This document shows positions 1-6,874 of a DNA stretch of 22,110 bases, piece after piece. The translations under genes were made by a program, and so were the position numbers. Location of the stretch: positions 1 to 22,110 of IMG/VR virus record IMGVR_UViG_3300030430_000495. The stretch is one strand, 5' to 3'. Below the pieces are notes generated by a model, which made no database searches, was not told the DNA's origin, and saw only the letters and a list, made by a program, of their open reading frames with translations. The stretch is from a virus. The stretch's first letter is position 1; each line of letters starts with the position of its first letter.

Positions 1-1027
1 GCGGCGGTATGACATCTCTTATTACAGGTGTAAGTGTGCCTGTAACTATCGCATCGTTTTCAAAACCACCAAGCACATTTGGAGTAGTTTTAACATCATA
101 CGGGTCTTCTGCATCTGGCAAATTAGAAGTATCCAGCAGGGGACTTACAGGATCATCGCCAGCATCATCGCCAGTATCATCGCCAGTTACAACGTCTACA
201 GCGTCTTTAGGATCGACTTTTGGCTTAGGGTCAAAAATATCTACACCAAAAAGACCTTCTGTATCTTCTGTCGCAGCTAAATTAGGATTAACCGCAGCGT
301 CCAACACTTTATTTGCCGCATCTGCTACTTCTTTTACATCAACTCCGGGGAGCACAGTATTAATGGCTCCGTCTATTACAGCGCCAGTTATATCCCCCAA
401 AGAAGGTATATCTTGTTGTCCTGTCCCTACTTGTATAACTTGATTAACCACCGCGTCAAGCCAAGGTAGTCCCGTGGTTACTCCGGTCTGCGTGCCTGCC
501 GGAGTTGTGCCTGTATAGACAACTGGAGAGCCACCAGTCTGCCCCCATACCACAGTTGCGCCGGGTTGAGGATTGCCTATTATTTTGGTGGGAGGTCTAA
601 GACCAATGCTTTGAAAAATTTTATCTATTACTTTGCCGACCTCAGTACCAGCAGCCTTTGCAGCATCAGTAAGGGTTTCGACAACAGGGGTATCCGCAAT
701 AGCATCTATAACATCTTGCAAGGGGTTAGTTGAAGGCGCTGACCCACCTAATGTTGGTATATTAAGGCCGGGTTGAACTGGGGCAGTAAGAGACAATCCA
801 AAAGGCCCGCCCGCGTCTAATCCAGCTTCTTTTGCAGCACCCAGTGCGAGTGCATTTTCTAGCGCCATGTCTTGAAACGCTAGCTCGTTAAAGAATTGGT
901 TTTGTTGACTAGGAGTTAACTGGTCAAACTCAAGTATGGAGCCTTTCTGCTGACCCTCACCAAATATGCGAGATAAACCAGCACCGGGGTATAACTCGTC
1001 TATTATAGATTGTTCTTCGTCAGCCAT
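1..1027 (-). CDS. Large Ala/Gly/Asp-rich virion-associated protein, N-terminal part (runs off window)
   Basis: An open frame starts at ATG 1027 (protein begins MADEEQSIIDELYPGAG) and stays open to base 1, giving 342 codons with no stop, so the C-terminus lies outside the window. The start lies 8 bases after the stop of the upstream jelly-roll gene. Residues 1-70 are acidic and probably helical; residues 75-240 are rich in Ala, Gly, Pro, Thr and Val; residues near 280-295 hold the acidic repeat GDDTGDDAGDD. No signal peptide, membrane segment or catalytic motif is visible. Its place after the nozzle-like and jelly-roll genes would suit a large tail or internal ejection protein, but that is inference from gene order only. 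I do not recognise the family. Confidence 0.75.
   Translation of the reverse strand, partial: MADEEQSIIDELYPGAGLSRIFGEGQQKGSILEFDQLTPSQQNQFFNELAFQDMALENALALGAAKEAGLDAGGPFGLSLTAPVQPGLNIPTLGGSAPSTNPLQDVIDAIADTPVVETLTDAAKAAGTEVGKVIDKIFQSIGLRPPTKIIGNPQPGATVVWGQTGGSPVVYTGTTPAGTQTGVTTGLPWLDAVVNQVIQVGTGQQDIPSLGDITGAVIDGAINTVLPGVDVKEVADAANKVLDAAVNPNLAATEDTEGLFGVDIFDPKPKVDPKDAVDVVTGDDTGDDAGDDPVSPLLDTSNLPDAEDPYDVKTTPNVLGGFENDAIVTGTLTPVIRDVIPP
152..187 (-). repeat. Three tandem 12-base repeats coding for an acidic GDD motif
   Basis: On the plus strand the unit ATCATCGCCAGY occurs three times head to tail. Read on the coding (minus) strand it gives the repeated acidic tetrapeptides GDDT, GDDA, GDDP inside the large partial protein. 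A whole-codon repeat of this kind can expand or contract by slippage without breaking the frame. Confidence 0.75.
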
Positions 1028-1034
1028 ATCTCAC

Positions 1035-1685
1035 CTACGGTGTCGGCAGCGTTTCAGGTAACGCAGAAATAAGGTTTACAGTTACTAGCGTAGACGGTAC
1101 GACAGGAGCAGGGCTGGCTGCTGCCTGATGATCTAGCGTTATATTTGTATCGTCTGAAGCCCACATAAGTTCTATGTACTGCCCTGCCTGTACGTCTATC
1201 GAAAATGTATAACTGAACACGTTTATACTACCAGAACCAGCAATCACATGCTCTCTAGCTGTATTGGCTACATCCACGCCACTCCTACGCACCCAGAAGT
1301 TTACTGTTTTGGTGCTGGAACTCGTGCTGTTTAGCTCCACCGAAAGAGCAAAATTGTAAACCCCTGAATGTGTTGGGGTTATCTGCGTTTTCGGTGATCC
1401 TGCTATGCTTATTGCTTCTCCTAAATAGGTGTTCTCAAACTGCAACGCATACGCAGTATTTGCTACAGAAGGGTTCTGATCTACAGTAGAAAAGAACTTG
1501 GCATTGGGAGTGCTTATAAAGCGGCCCCCGTAATCTCCTGTTAACAAGTTTACCGTGTTAGATAAACCATTGAAAAACAAACGTAATATGTTGTTTAAAT
1601 CGTCTAAATACCCGCTTAACTGCGTGCCTCTGGGAGTTACAGGTAATGCAGGTGTAGTAACCTTGTTTATAAGGCTACTAGGCAC
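1035..1685 (-). CDS. Virion jelly-roll protein (C1q/TNF-like fold suspected)
   Basis: A 216-residue protein starting at GTG, with its first base shared with the TAG stop of the upstream nozzle-like gene (TAGTG junction), which fixes the start. Residues 1-50 look like a helical attachment segment (GYLDDLNNILRLFFNGL). Residues 75-215 are a run of short beta strands with the pattern seen in C1q/TNF-type jelly rolls: YALQFENTYLG, THSGVYNFALSVELN, VNFWVRRSGVDV, QAGQYIELMWASDDTNI. Such domains are common in phage appendages and often trimerise. Position after the tail nozzle gene suggests a peripheral tail or fibre-attachment component. The fold is inferred from strand pattern, not from a search; binding target unknown. 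Confidence 0.65.
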   Translation of the reverse strand: MPSSLINKVTTPALPVTPRGTQLSGYLDDLNNILRLFFNGLSNTVNLLTGDYGGRFISTPNAKFFSTVDQNPSVANTAYALQFENTYLGEAISIAGSPKTQITPTHSGVYNFALSVELNSTSSSTKTVNFWVRRSGVDVANTAREHVIAGSGSINVFSYTFSIDVQAGQYIELMWASDDTNITLDHQAAASPAPVVPSTLVTVNLISALPETLPTP

Positions 1686-3574
1686 TACCCTCTCCTACCA
1701 TCAGGCCGCATATCCACACGAGTGGCACCCAGTTTCCACGTAACCCCAGCGGCTGTAGACTCCACCTTAAACGACATCTGCCTGCCACGTAATCTGGTAA
1801 ATACCTGTCCAGTAAACTGCTCTATGGGGGCTGTAGCTGTTCTAGTAACAGTAGCGTTACTGTTGCCCCCTACTGAGGCAGGGTTGTAACGGCCTGAACC
1901 AGAGTTTTCTAAGGGGTTCAACGTCAGCACGGCAGCGGGTGAAGCTGCTGTAGATCCTTCAAATGTTACGTCCGGTAACATCTTATTGACCAGCATAAAG
2001 CGATCACCGTCATCTAGGTCAAATTGGGTAGAAGTTATGCTGGCAGTAAACGCTGTGGCTACACCTGTCTCCTTATCGTCTACACCTGTCTCGTGGTTTA
2101 CAAGTCTATTGTTAAACGTAGCAGCTATAGGGAAGTCCCTAAGATCGGAATCAAGCCATGCAGAGCGAGACAGATTACCGAAATACCACACATTTTCTAC
2201 ATAGTTGTAGATTACATAGCGATCATTTTGAGTTACACCAGCAGAACAATAGAACCACCATATCTCATCAAACTCTTCGTTTGATCCTGCTACCACCTGA
2301 TCGTATTGATCAGTGTTGAAATCGTCAAACACATAGCTACGCACATCACAGGGCAACGTCTTAACCGTACCATCGTAGTAGTAAAACTTGTTTGTACCCA
2401 TCCAGTAGGCGATGTTGTTTGAATATACCGCTGCATTAGGGCTGGCTATCGTGAGGTTAGACCCCAAAAGCGTTGCACCCCACACTATCGGTGCGCCTAA
2501 ATACTGTAGGCCATATAGCGCGGCATCAGTCCAAATCAGTATCTCTTGTCTGGCTTGCACAGCTTGCACGATCTCTGTGCCTTCAGACAGACTAAGACTT
2601 CCCGCTTGCGTCAGTGCCGTAGGGTTCCACTCAGCTACGTCTTCTTGATCTGACCAGCGTATCAGCATGGGATCTTGGACTGCACTGCCTATGGGGTTTG
2701 CGCCCATACAGAAAGCAAAACGAAATATGTCAGAAACAAAAGCCACGTTAGCTACCGTAGGGACTTGACTAGCGCCAGCTAAAGAACTTACTAACACTGC
2801 TCTAGTAGTTACACCGTTAGTGGCATCCCACAAGAACGGTGCGCTTCCTCTGCTAAGAAAGAACAAGTCCTCACCAAAGTTAGCCTGACTCCAGAGCCGC
2901 ATACCTGCTAACGTGGAGCCACCTGTGCCCCATGTGCCACTACCCCAACGACCCGCACTCCATCCGGTAAAAGGCACAGCGATCTCGTTGCCTGTATTTA
3001 TCTGGTATGCACCCACAGTGCTGGAGCCGCCATTACCTGAATCAGAGCTATTTGCTGTTACCGTGCTTCCGCTGGTGTCTTTGGCTTCTACTGTGTAAGA
3101 GTTGTCATTGACTATGGTGGCTATTTGATACTCTTGATTTAGCACAGCAGCGGTAATGTTACCGCCTAGAGAAGCGGCACCGGAGAAAGTTACAAAGTCA
3201 TTTTGGAGTGCACCGTGTGCTGTGTCGGTCACGGTTAGTGTGGCATCGCCGTTTACAGCGGCAAAAGTTACGTCACCAGCGGCTGTAGTAGACCGAAGCG
3301 GCGTAACGTCATAATAAGCACCGCCACGCTCTATGTAGTATTTTAAGTGCGTACCTACAGAGACTAGATTTTGTAGGCTAAGAGTGGCCCAGTTAAACAA
3401 CGAGCGTGCTACACCTAGGAAAGTAGCAGTAGAGATCTGCTCCCAACCTCCAATCTTTTGAGGTAGTCCCCGTCTGAACCGCACCTTATCAATGTCGTAC
3501 CACTGCCCTTCAGCAGCATATCGAGTGCTTTCTCGGTTTACCCCTGATTTAAACTGTAATTTTCTAACTGGCAT
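1685..3574 (-). CDS. Tail nozzle / packaged-DNA stabilisation-like protein
   Basis: A 629-residue beta-rich protein. The chosen start is the ATG at 3574, because a GAGG site lies 5 bases before it and it follows the endolysin stop by 7 bases; an in-frame start 8 codons upstream (3598) would overlap the endolysin gene. The N-terminus (MPVRKLQFKSGVNRES, then KVRFRRGLPQKIGGWEQ near residues 30-47) resembles the opening of tail hub or DNA-stabilisation proteins of short-tailed phages of the P22 gp10 type, which close the end of the tail. Repeated aromatic strand motifs (YKTLPCDVRSYVF-type region, EIWWFYCSAG, YVIYNYVENVWYFGNL) suit a propeller-like hub. No enzymatic motif is seen. Assignment rests on remembered family resemblance and on the short-tailed gene set around it. 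Confidence 0.65.
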   Translation of the reverse strand: MPVRKLQFKSGVNRESTRYAAEGQWYDIDKVRFRRGLPQKIGGWEQISTATFLGVARSLFNWATLSLQNLVSVGTHLKYYIERGGAYYDVTPLRSTTAAGDVTFAAVNGDATLTVTDTAHGALQNDFVTFSGAASLGGNITAAVLNQEYQIATIVNDNSYTVEAKDTSGSTVTANSSDSGNGGSSTVGAYQINTGNEIAVPFTGWSAGRWGSGTWGTGGSTLAGMRLWSQANFGEDLFFLSRGSAPFLWDATNGVTTRAVLVSSLAGASQVPTVANVAFVSDIFRFAFCMGANPIGSAVQDPMLIRWSDQEDVAEWNPTALTQAGSLSLSEGTEIVQAVQARQEILIWTDAALYGLQYLGAPIVWGATLLGSNLTIASPNAAVYSNNIAYWMGTNKFYYYDGTVKTLPCDVRSYVFDDFNTDQYDQVVAGSNEEFDEIWWFYCSAGVTQNDRYVIYNYVENVWYFGNLSRSAWLDSDLRDFPIAATFNNRLVNHETGVDDKETGVATAFTASITSTQFDLDDGDRFMLVNKMLPDVTFEGSTAASPAAVLTLNPLENSGSGRYNPASVGGNSNATVTRTATAPIEQFTGQVFTRLRGRQMSFKVESTAAGVTWKLGATRVDMRPDGRRG

Positions 3575-3581
3575 TGTGTCC

Positions 3582-4007
3582 TCACTCTGCGTACTCACCG
3601 CTAGAGATCATGTCAGTCAACTCTAAAGCACGACCACCTACTTGTTTAGCCCACCTAGAATCAAGGAATTCAGTAGCTGCCACTTTGTATTCGCCTTCTT
3701 CCATAGCAGCCAAAGCACGCTTAAAAAGACGTAATCTAGTTGCGCCTAGGTTAAAAGATATATCAACCATTGCATCTCTACGAACATCATCAAGATCGTT
3801 AAACCACGGATACTCAGCAGCTAACTCTTTAATTACCCTCTCAACATCATTCTGCAAGAGGTAGTCAATCTCATCATCAGACAGCCCCATGCCACCTGCT
3901 TGATCTATGTTACGACCTACACCTACAGTAATCTTGCCCTCTGAGCATTCGTAAGCATGAGTTTCAACACCCTCATGTCGTTTAAGCATGGTCAGTAGCT
4001 TGTCCAT
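3582..4007 (-). CDS. GH24 endolysin (T4-type lysozyme)
   Basis: A 141-residue N-acetylmuramidase that would cleave the glycan strands of peptidoglycan at lysis. The GH24 catalytic region is clear: HEG with Glu12, then Cys21, then Thr27 in GKITVGVGRNID, keeping the spacing of T4 lysozyme Glu11-Asp20-Thr26. The usual Asp is a Cys here, an alternative found in active members of the family. The rest matches the family: helical lobe with DISFNLGATRLRLFKRAL near residues 82-99 and a length close to T4 lysozyme (164). No signal peptide or membrane anchor is present, so release depends on a holin. Its ATG overlaps the stop of the holin gene by one base (TAATG), a classic holin-endolysin pair. Confidence 0.93.
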   Translation of the reverse strand: MDKLLTMLKRHEGVETHAYECSEGKITVGVGRNIDQAGGMGLSDDEIDYLLQNDVERVIKELAAEYPWFNDLDDVRRDAMVDISFNLGATRLRLFKRALAAMEEGEYKVAATEFLDSRWAKQVGGRALELTDMISSGEYAE

Positions 4008-4480
4008 TAGTTACCCCTGTTATTGCTAGAGCCGAAGAAGAACGCTGAAATACCAGATATCAGCCCTCCTAGATATCCTAAGATAATGTTGGCTAGAGCA
4101 TCGTCTACTGCTTCAGCGCGAAAGGTCACAAGGAATATATAGAATAAAAAGCCCAGCAAGCTGATTATGGCAAATATCTTAGGCGTGGGGTCTTCACCAA
4201 ATATTTCTCTGGCAGACTGCCTGTCCTGCACTTCTAGTTTGAAGTTTTCTAGGTCAATCTTACGTTCGTCTAGCGTTTTTTTGAATTCAGTTTCTGCTTC
4301 CTGCAATAGTTCTATAGAGCCGGGATTCTCCTCAATATATTTTTCTAGCTTGGCAGGGTCTGTAGTGTTAGACACGCCCAGCTTGTCTGCAACAAGTTTG
4401 ACAGCCATACCACCCATAGGCCCACCAATAGCTTTGCCCACAGTCGGGGCTAGTGAGGCTAACAATCCTTTTAATTTCAT
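4007..4480 (-). CDS. Holin (three-TM gene-transfer-agent type)
   Basis: A 157-residue membrane protein placed directly before the endolysin gene. It has an amphipathic, Gly-rich N-terminus (residues 1-35), a charged helical middle (about 40-95) and two strong hydrophobic segments near residues 102-120 (IFAIISLLGFLFYIFLVTF) and 129-149, ending in a short FFGSS-type polar tail. This layout matches the 'holin of 3TMs' family first described from gene transfer agents. It would form inner-membrane lesions that let the endolysin out. A GGTGGA ribosome site precedes ATG 4480. The family match is from pattern memory; the role is well supported by the neighbouring GH24 gene. Confidence 0.85.
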   Translation of the reverse strand: MKLKGLLASLAPTVGKAIGGPMGGMAVKLVADKLGVSNTTDPAKLEKYIEENPGSIELLQEAETEFKKTLDERKIDLENFKLEVQDRQSAREIFGEDPTPKIFAIISLLGFLFYIFLVTFRAEAVDDALANIILGYLGGLISGISAFFFGSSNNRGN

Positions 4481-5382
4481 ACTTCCACCATAAACGTGCT
4501 TTTGGGCGGGTTTTCTACCCTGTCTCTTGGGTATGGAGCGATACCTAAATGGTCAATCATTATACCGAAGCTCTCTATCTTTTGAGCAACCTTATCAATG
4601 TTTTGCCTCGCATAAGCAGCAGTGCCGGGGTTGTCAAACCACATGTTGAACCTCCCACGGTTCTCGGTCACTCTTCCTTGGAGCCAGATGTGGTCACGCT
4701 CACCAATATCCGTTTCGATGTTAATTTCCCAGTCTTCCTCAGTATTGCCAAGTAGCGCCTCGAACCCCATCCATTCTTCTTCACCGCTGTTGATCTCCCC
4801 GTCAGTAAAGTCCACATAGGTCTCACCTAATTTTACATCTTCGAGGTCTCTTGCTTCTGGGGCATCCCACGCCCACGAGTTCTTTTCAGTATCGTACCTG
4901 TTTATCTCGTACTCTATCTGCGGCAGGTCTTCTAGGTCTATCTCGCCAAATACTGAGTTGTCTCCGTTTTCTATGGCTGCTTTAAGATCAGTAAGCAGCT
5001 TTTCTACATCTGTACTGTTGTCTATCTTGGCAGATGTGTTTTCAAAAACTCTGTCTAGTTTGGACTGCCTTGTAGGCTCTTGCCCTTCAGTTTTTGTTTC
5101 CTGTTTAGCTTCTGTCTTTTCAGGAGTCTCGGCTGACCTTACCCTGACACTAACATCTTCACCAGATACCTGTGCGAAGCTGCCGACTAAATTTACTTCG
5201 CCATTCTCAGTGCTTATTGTTACTGAGTTACCGTCTTCAGATACTGACCCTTTGACTGTCTGACCTTCAGGAAGATCAAGCTCTTTTACAGTGTCAGAAG
5301 AAAGCGTAACCGTAAGACTTTGAATGGTGTCTATCTGCGCTGCGTTGTAGTTCGCAATCGGGTTTTCTGGCGAGATAATCAT
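4477..5382 (-). CDS. Unknown acidic 301-residue protein, two beta domains joined by a linker
   Basis: The most upstream possible start in this frame is ATG 5382, since an in-frame TGA lies just before it. Residues 15-82 form a compact beta-rich region (LTVTLSSDTVKELDLPEGQTVKGSVSEDG broken by turns). Residues 83-115 are a disordered Glu/Lys/Thr linker. Residues 120-150 are helical. The C-terminal part (about 210-301) has strand, strand, helix, strand: DHIWLQGRVTENRGRFNMWF, then ARQNIDKVAQKIESFGIMID. This order loosely recalls the C-terminal domain of flagellar hook-length control protein FliK, but I cannot confirm it. The gene overlaps the holin by four bases, so it is co-translated with the lysis genes. 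No membrane segment or catalytic motif. Function unknown. Confidence 0.8.
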   Translation of the reverse strand: MIISPENPIANYNAAQIDTIQSLTVTLSSDTVKELDLPEGQTVKGSVSEDGNSVTISTENGEVNLVGSFAQVSGEDVSVRVRSAETPEKTEAKQETKTEGQEPTRQSKLDRVFENTSAKIDNSTDVEKLLTDLKAAIENGDNSVFGEIDLEDLPQIEYEINRYDTEKNSWAWDAPEARDLEDVKLGETYVDFTDGEINSGEEEWMGFEALLGNTEEDWEINIETDIGERDHIWLQGRVTENRGRFNMWFDNPGTAAYARQNIDKVAQKIESFGIMIDHLGIAPYPRDRVENPPKSTFMVEV

Positions 5383-5420
5383 CCATCATAGCGTCAACAA
5401 ATAGATTCTCGTTAGAGCAT

Positions 5421-5648
5421 CTATGTTTCGGATGACTTTCCCTCAGTATCCTCCTCGACGATTTCGTCGATGGTTTCGCATACATCAGGAACAGCTATGC
5501 CTGTAGTTACTTCAGTAGCTACACGACCAACAGCCCGAATGCCCTTGTAAACACCAGAGCAATACAGGTCTTTGTTAGCAATCATGTCTTCAGAGATTGT
5601 GCACCCAGAAAATACAAATAAACTAATTAATACGGGAATCAATTTCAT
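5421..5648 (-). CDS. Small outer-membrane-type lipoprotein
   Basis: A 75-residue protein with a lipoprotein signal peptide: MK, a hydrophobic stretch (LIPVLISLFVF) and lipobox FSGC, giving a mature protein of 60 residues with lipidated Cys16. Thr at +2 favours outer-membrane sorting. Two more cysteines (30 and 57) could form a disulfide in the periplasm. The tail after residue 58 is strongly acidic. The start overlaps the end of the lipase gene by 26 bases. In a lysis region, a short lipoprotein suggests an outer-membrane spanin subunit (Rz1-like), but the Pro-rich character of Rz1 is missing, so superinfection-related or other periplasmic roles are equally open. Confidence 0.8.
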   Translation of the reverse strand: MKLIPVLISLFVFSGCTISEDMIANKDLYCSGVYKGIRAVGRVATEVTTGIAVPDVCETIDEIVEEDTEGKSSET

Positions 5649-6390
5649 CTTCTATCCTTTTTAACTCTTGCATTTCGCCTTTACTTAGAGGCACAACTTT
5701 CTTAGCTTCTCGCTCTTGACCATCAAGAAACTCTTTTAACCTTTCTTTGTAACCCGCCATCATATGATCGCTTATTCGATCTTTCAGCCCACCTCTGTCA
5801 GCAACTCTAGTGTCTTTGCTGGGGTTTATATAGTCCGGGCCGGTATTGCTAAAATACAACATAGTCTGTGACTTGGAAGGGCCGTAGCAAAGCCTCGGCA
5901 CACGAGCCACTATGTCGCTACCATGCACGCAGGATATTTGGTTATCCAAAGTCATTGGCTTTTTAAATCCTTTGAAAAACACGTTTGGTTTGCCAAAGGT
6001 AATTAAGTTTATGTTGTCGTGTTTGCCGTTCAGCATAGAGGCCGACAACTCTGCCAACGCCCCTCCTAAGCTATGTCCTGTTATAAGAGTGCGTTTCTTA
6101 GGGTCTATGTGTTCTTTAACCTCTCTCCATACAGACTTGTGTGCCAGAGTGAACCCTCCGTGACACAGCCTACCCGCATATGGCAGCGGTATGACATTAA
6201 TGTCAGTCAGCACATCCATCTTTTGCTCTGTGCCTCGGAAAGCTATGATGTCTATGGACTTACGTTTTGCTACATATACTGTAGTTGATGTCCATCGGCT
6301 TTCTATTTTGATAGCCTCGTCGTTGCTATCGTTGTAAGCCTTCATCGCCCAAGAACAGGCCATGTTAAGAAGCACAGGATCAAGTTTCAT
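5623..6390 (-). CDS. Class 3 lipase (alpha/beta hydrolase)
   Basis: A 255-residue alpha/beta hydrolase of the lipase class 3 family, predicted to hydrolyse acyl esters of glycerolipids. The nucleophile elbow is GHSLGG with Ser107, preceded by strand TLIT. The likely acid is Asp159 in HGSDIVARVP, and the likely base is His209 in SDHMMAGY. The N-terminal IIAFRGTE (48-55) matches the oxyanion-side strand of this family, and CHGGF (76-80) its usual follow-on. Residues 215-255 are a charged helical tail. There is no signal peptide, so the enzyme would be cytoplasmic until the holin opens the membrane, unless it is packaged in virions. It overlaps the upstream membrane-protein gene by ATGA and the lipoprotein gene by 26 bases, tying it to lysis or envelope disruption. 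Confidence 0.9.
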   Translation of the reverse strand: MKLDPVLLNMACSWAMKAYNDSNDEAIKIESRWTSTTVYVAKRKSIDIIAFRGTEQKMDVLTDINVIPLPYAGRLCHGGFTLAHKSVWREVKEHIDPKKRTLITGHSLGGALAELSASMLNGKHDNINLITFGKPNVFFKGFKKPMTLDNQISCVHGSDIVARVPRLCYGPSKSQTMLYFSNTGPDYINPSKDTRVADRGGLKDRISDHMMAGYKERLKEFLDGQEREAKKVVPLSKGEMQELKRIEDEIDSRIN

Positions 6391-6614
6391 TTATCAGCCT
6401 TGTTTTCTAATCGCTTAAAGATCGCACCCAGCATCTCTTTGATCTCACGAATGTCCTCACGGTAATCATCTTTTGCCACATACTTCTCAGAAATTTGCTT
6501 CATCTCTAAATCAAGCCTGTCAAGCAGCGTGTAAACACGGTTGTATGCCCACGCTGCCAAGAAACCACCGATCAGGATAATTACGTCAAAGACTATCTGA
6601 CCAGTTAGCTCCAT
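6387..6614 (-). CDS. Small membrane-anchored coiled-coil protein
   Basis: A 75-residue protein with one N-terminal membrane segment (about residues 7-26, VFDVIILIGGFLAAWAYNRV) followed by a charged helical region (29-75) with heptad-like hydrophobic spacing, including RLDLEMKQISEKYV and IREIKEMLGAIFKRL. The layout (anchor, then coiled coil) resembles small XhlA-type phage proteins and also inner-membrane spanin subunits. It sits at the head of the lipase-lipoprotein-holin-endolysin group and overlaps the lipase gene by four bases. A role in lysis is inferred from this context; topology and partner are not shown. Confidence 0.75.
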   Translation of the reverse strand: MELTGQIVFDVIILIGGFLAAWAYNRVYTLLDRLDLEMKQISEKYVAKDDYREDIREIKEMLGAIFKRLENKADK

Positions 6615-6871
6615 TACTCAGACTCGCGTGGGTCTATCCAGCCTTCTACCGCTGTGAACGTACCGTCAGACGCGCATGTATATTTGCACCCATACCAATC
6701 CTCTGGCTCGCTAACTCCTTCGATAAGAGTGGCATTCCCACTGTTGAGATCACCAATAATAAACTCAGCAGGATCGCCAACAGTAATTGTTTCGCTTCCC
6801 ATCGTGACTGATTTGTCATCAGCAAAGAGGTATCTGGATGTGTTAGTTGCATTGTCTACAATAGTCTTCAT
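6614..6871 (-). CDS. Small phage protein, possible fibre-associated protein
   Basis: An 85-residue acidic protein starting MKTIVDNATNTSRYLFADD. It has a beta-rich first half (SVTMGSETITVGDPAEF) and a C-terminal half with two cysteines and three aromatic positions (WYGCKYTCASDG, then EGWIDP). I do not recognise a named family. It lies 3 bases after the two-propeller adhesin gene and overlaps the next gene by one base, so it might be a fibre-end or assembly factor, in the way the 138-residue protein follows the polyglycine adhesin. That role is inference from position only. Confidence 0.7.
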   Translation of the reverse strand: MKTIVDNATNTSRYLFADDKSVTMGSETITVGDPAEFIIGDLNSGNATLIEGVSEPEDWYGCKYTCASDGTFTAVEGWIDPRESE

Positions 6872-6874
6872 GTT

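Noticed and set aside
9-443. Open frame of 144 codons on the plus strand
   Set aside because: It lies opposite the long open frame that starts at 1027 on the minus strand, has Ser/Thr-rich low-complexity content typical of an antisense shadow, and no ribosome site.
4500-4760. A firm FliK assignment for the C-terminal domain of the 301-residue protein
   Set aside because: Only strand-helix order and a few hydrophobic positions agree, so it is kept as a weak idea rather than a call.
5294-5485. 63-codon minus-strand frame between the lipoprotein and the 301-residue protein
   Set aside because: It overlaps both genes out of frame, has no ribosome site and no recognisable content.
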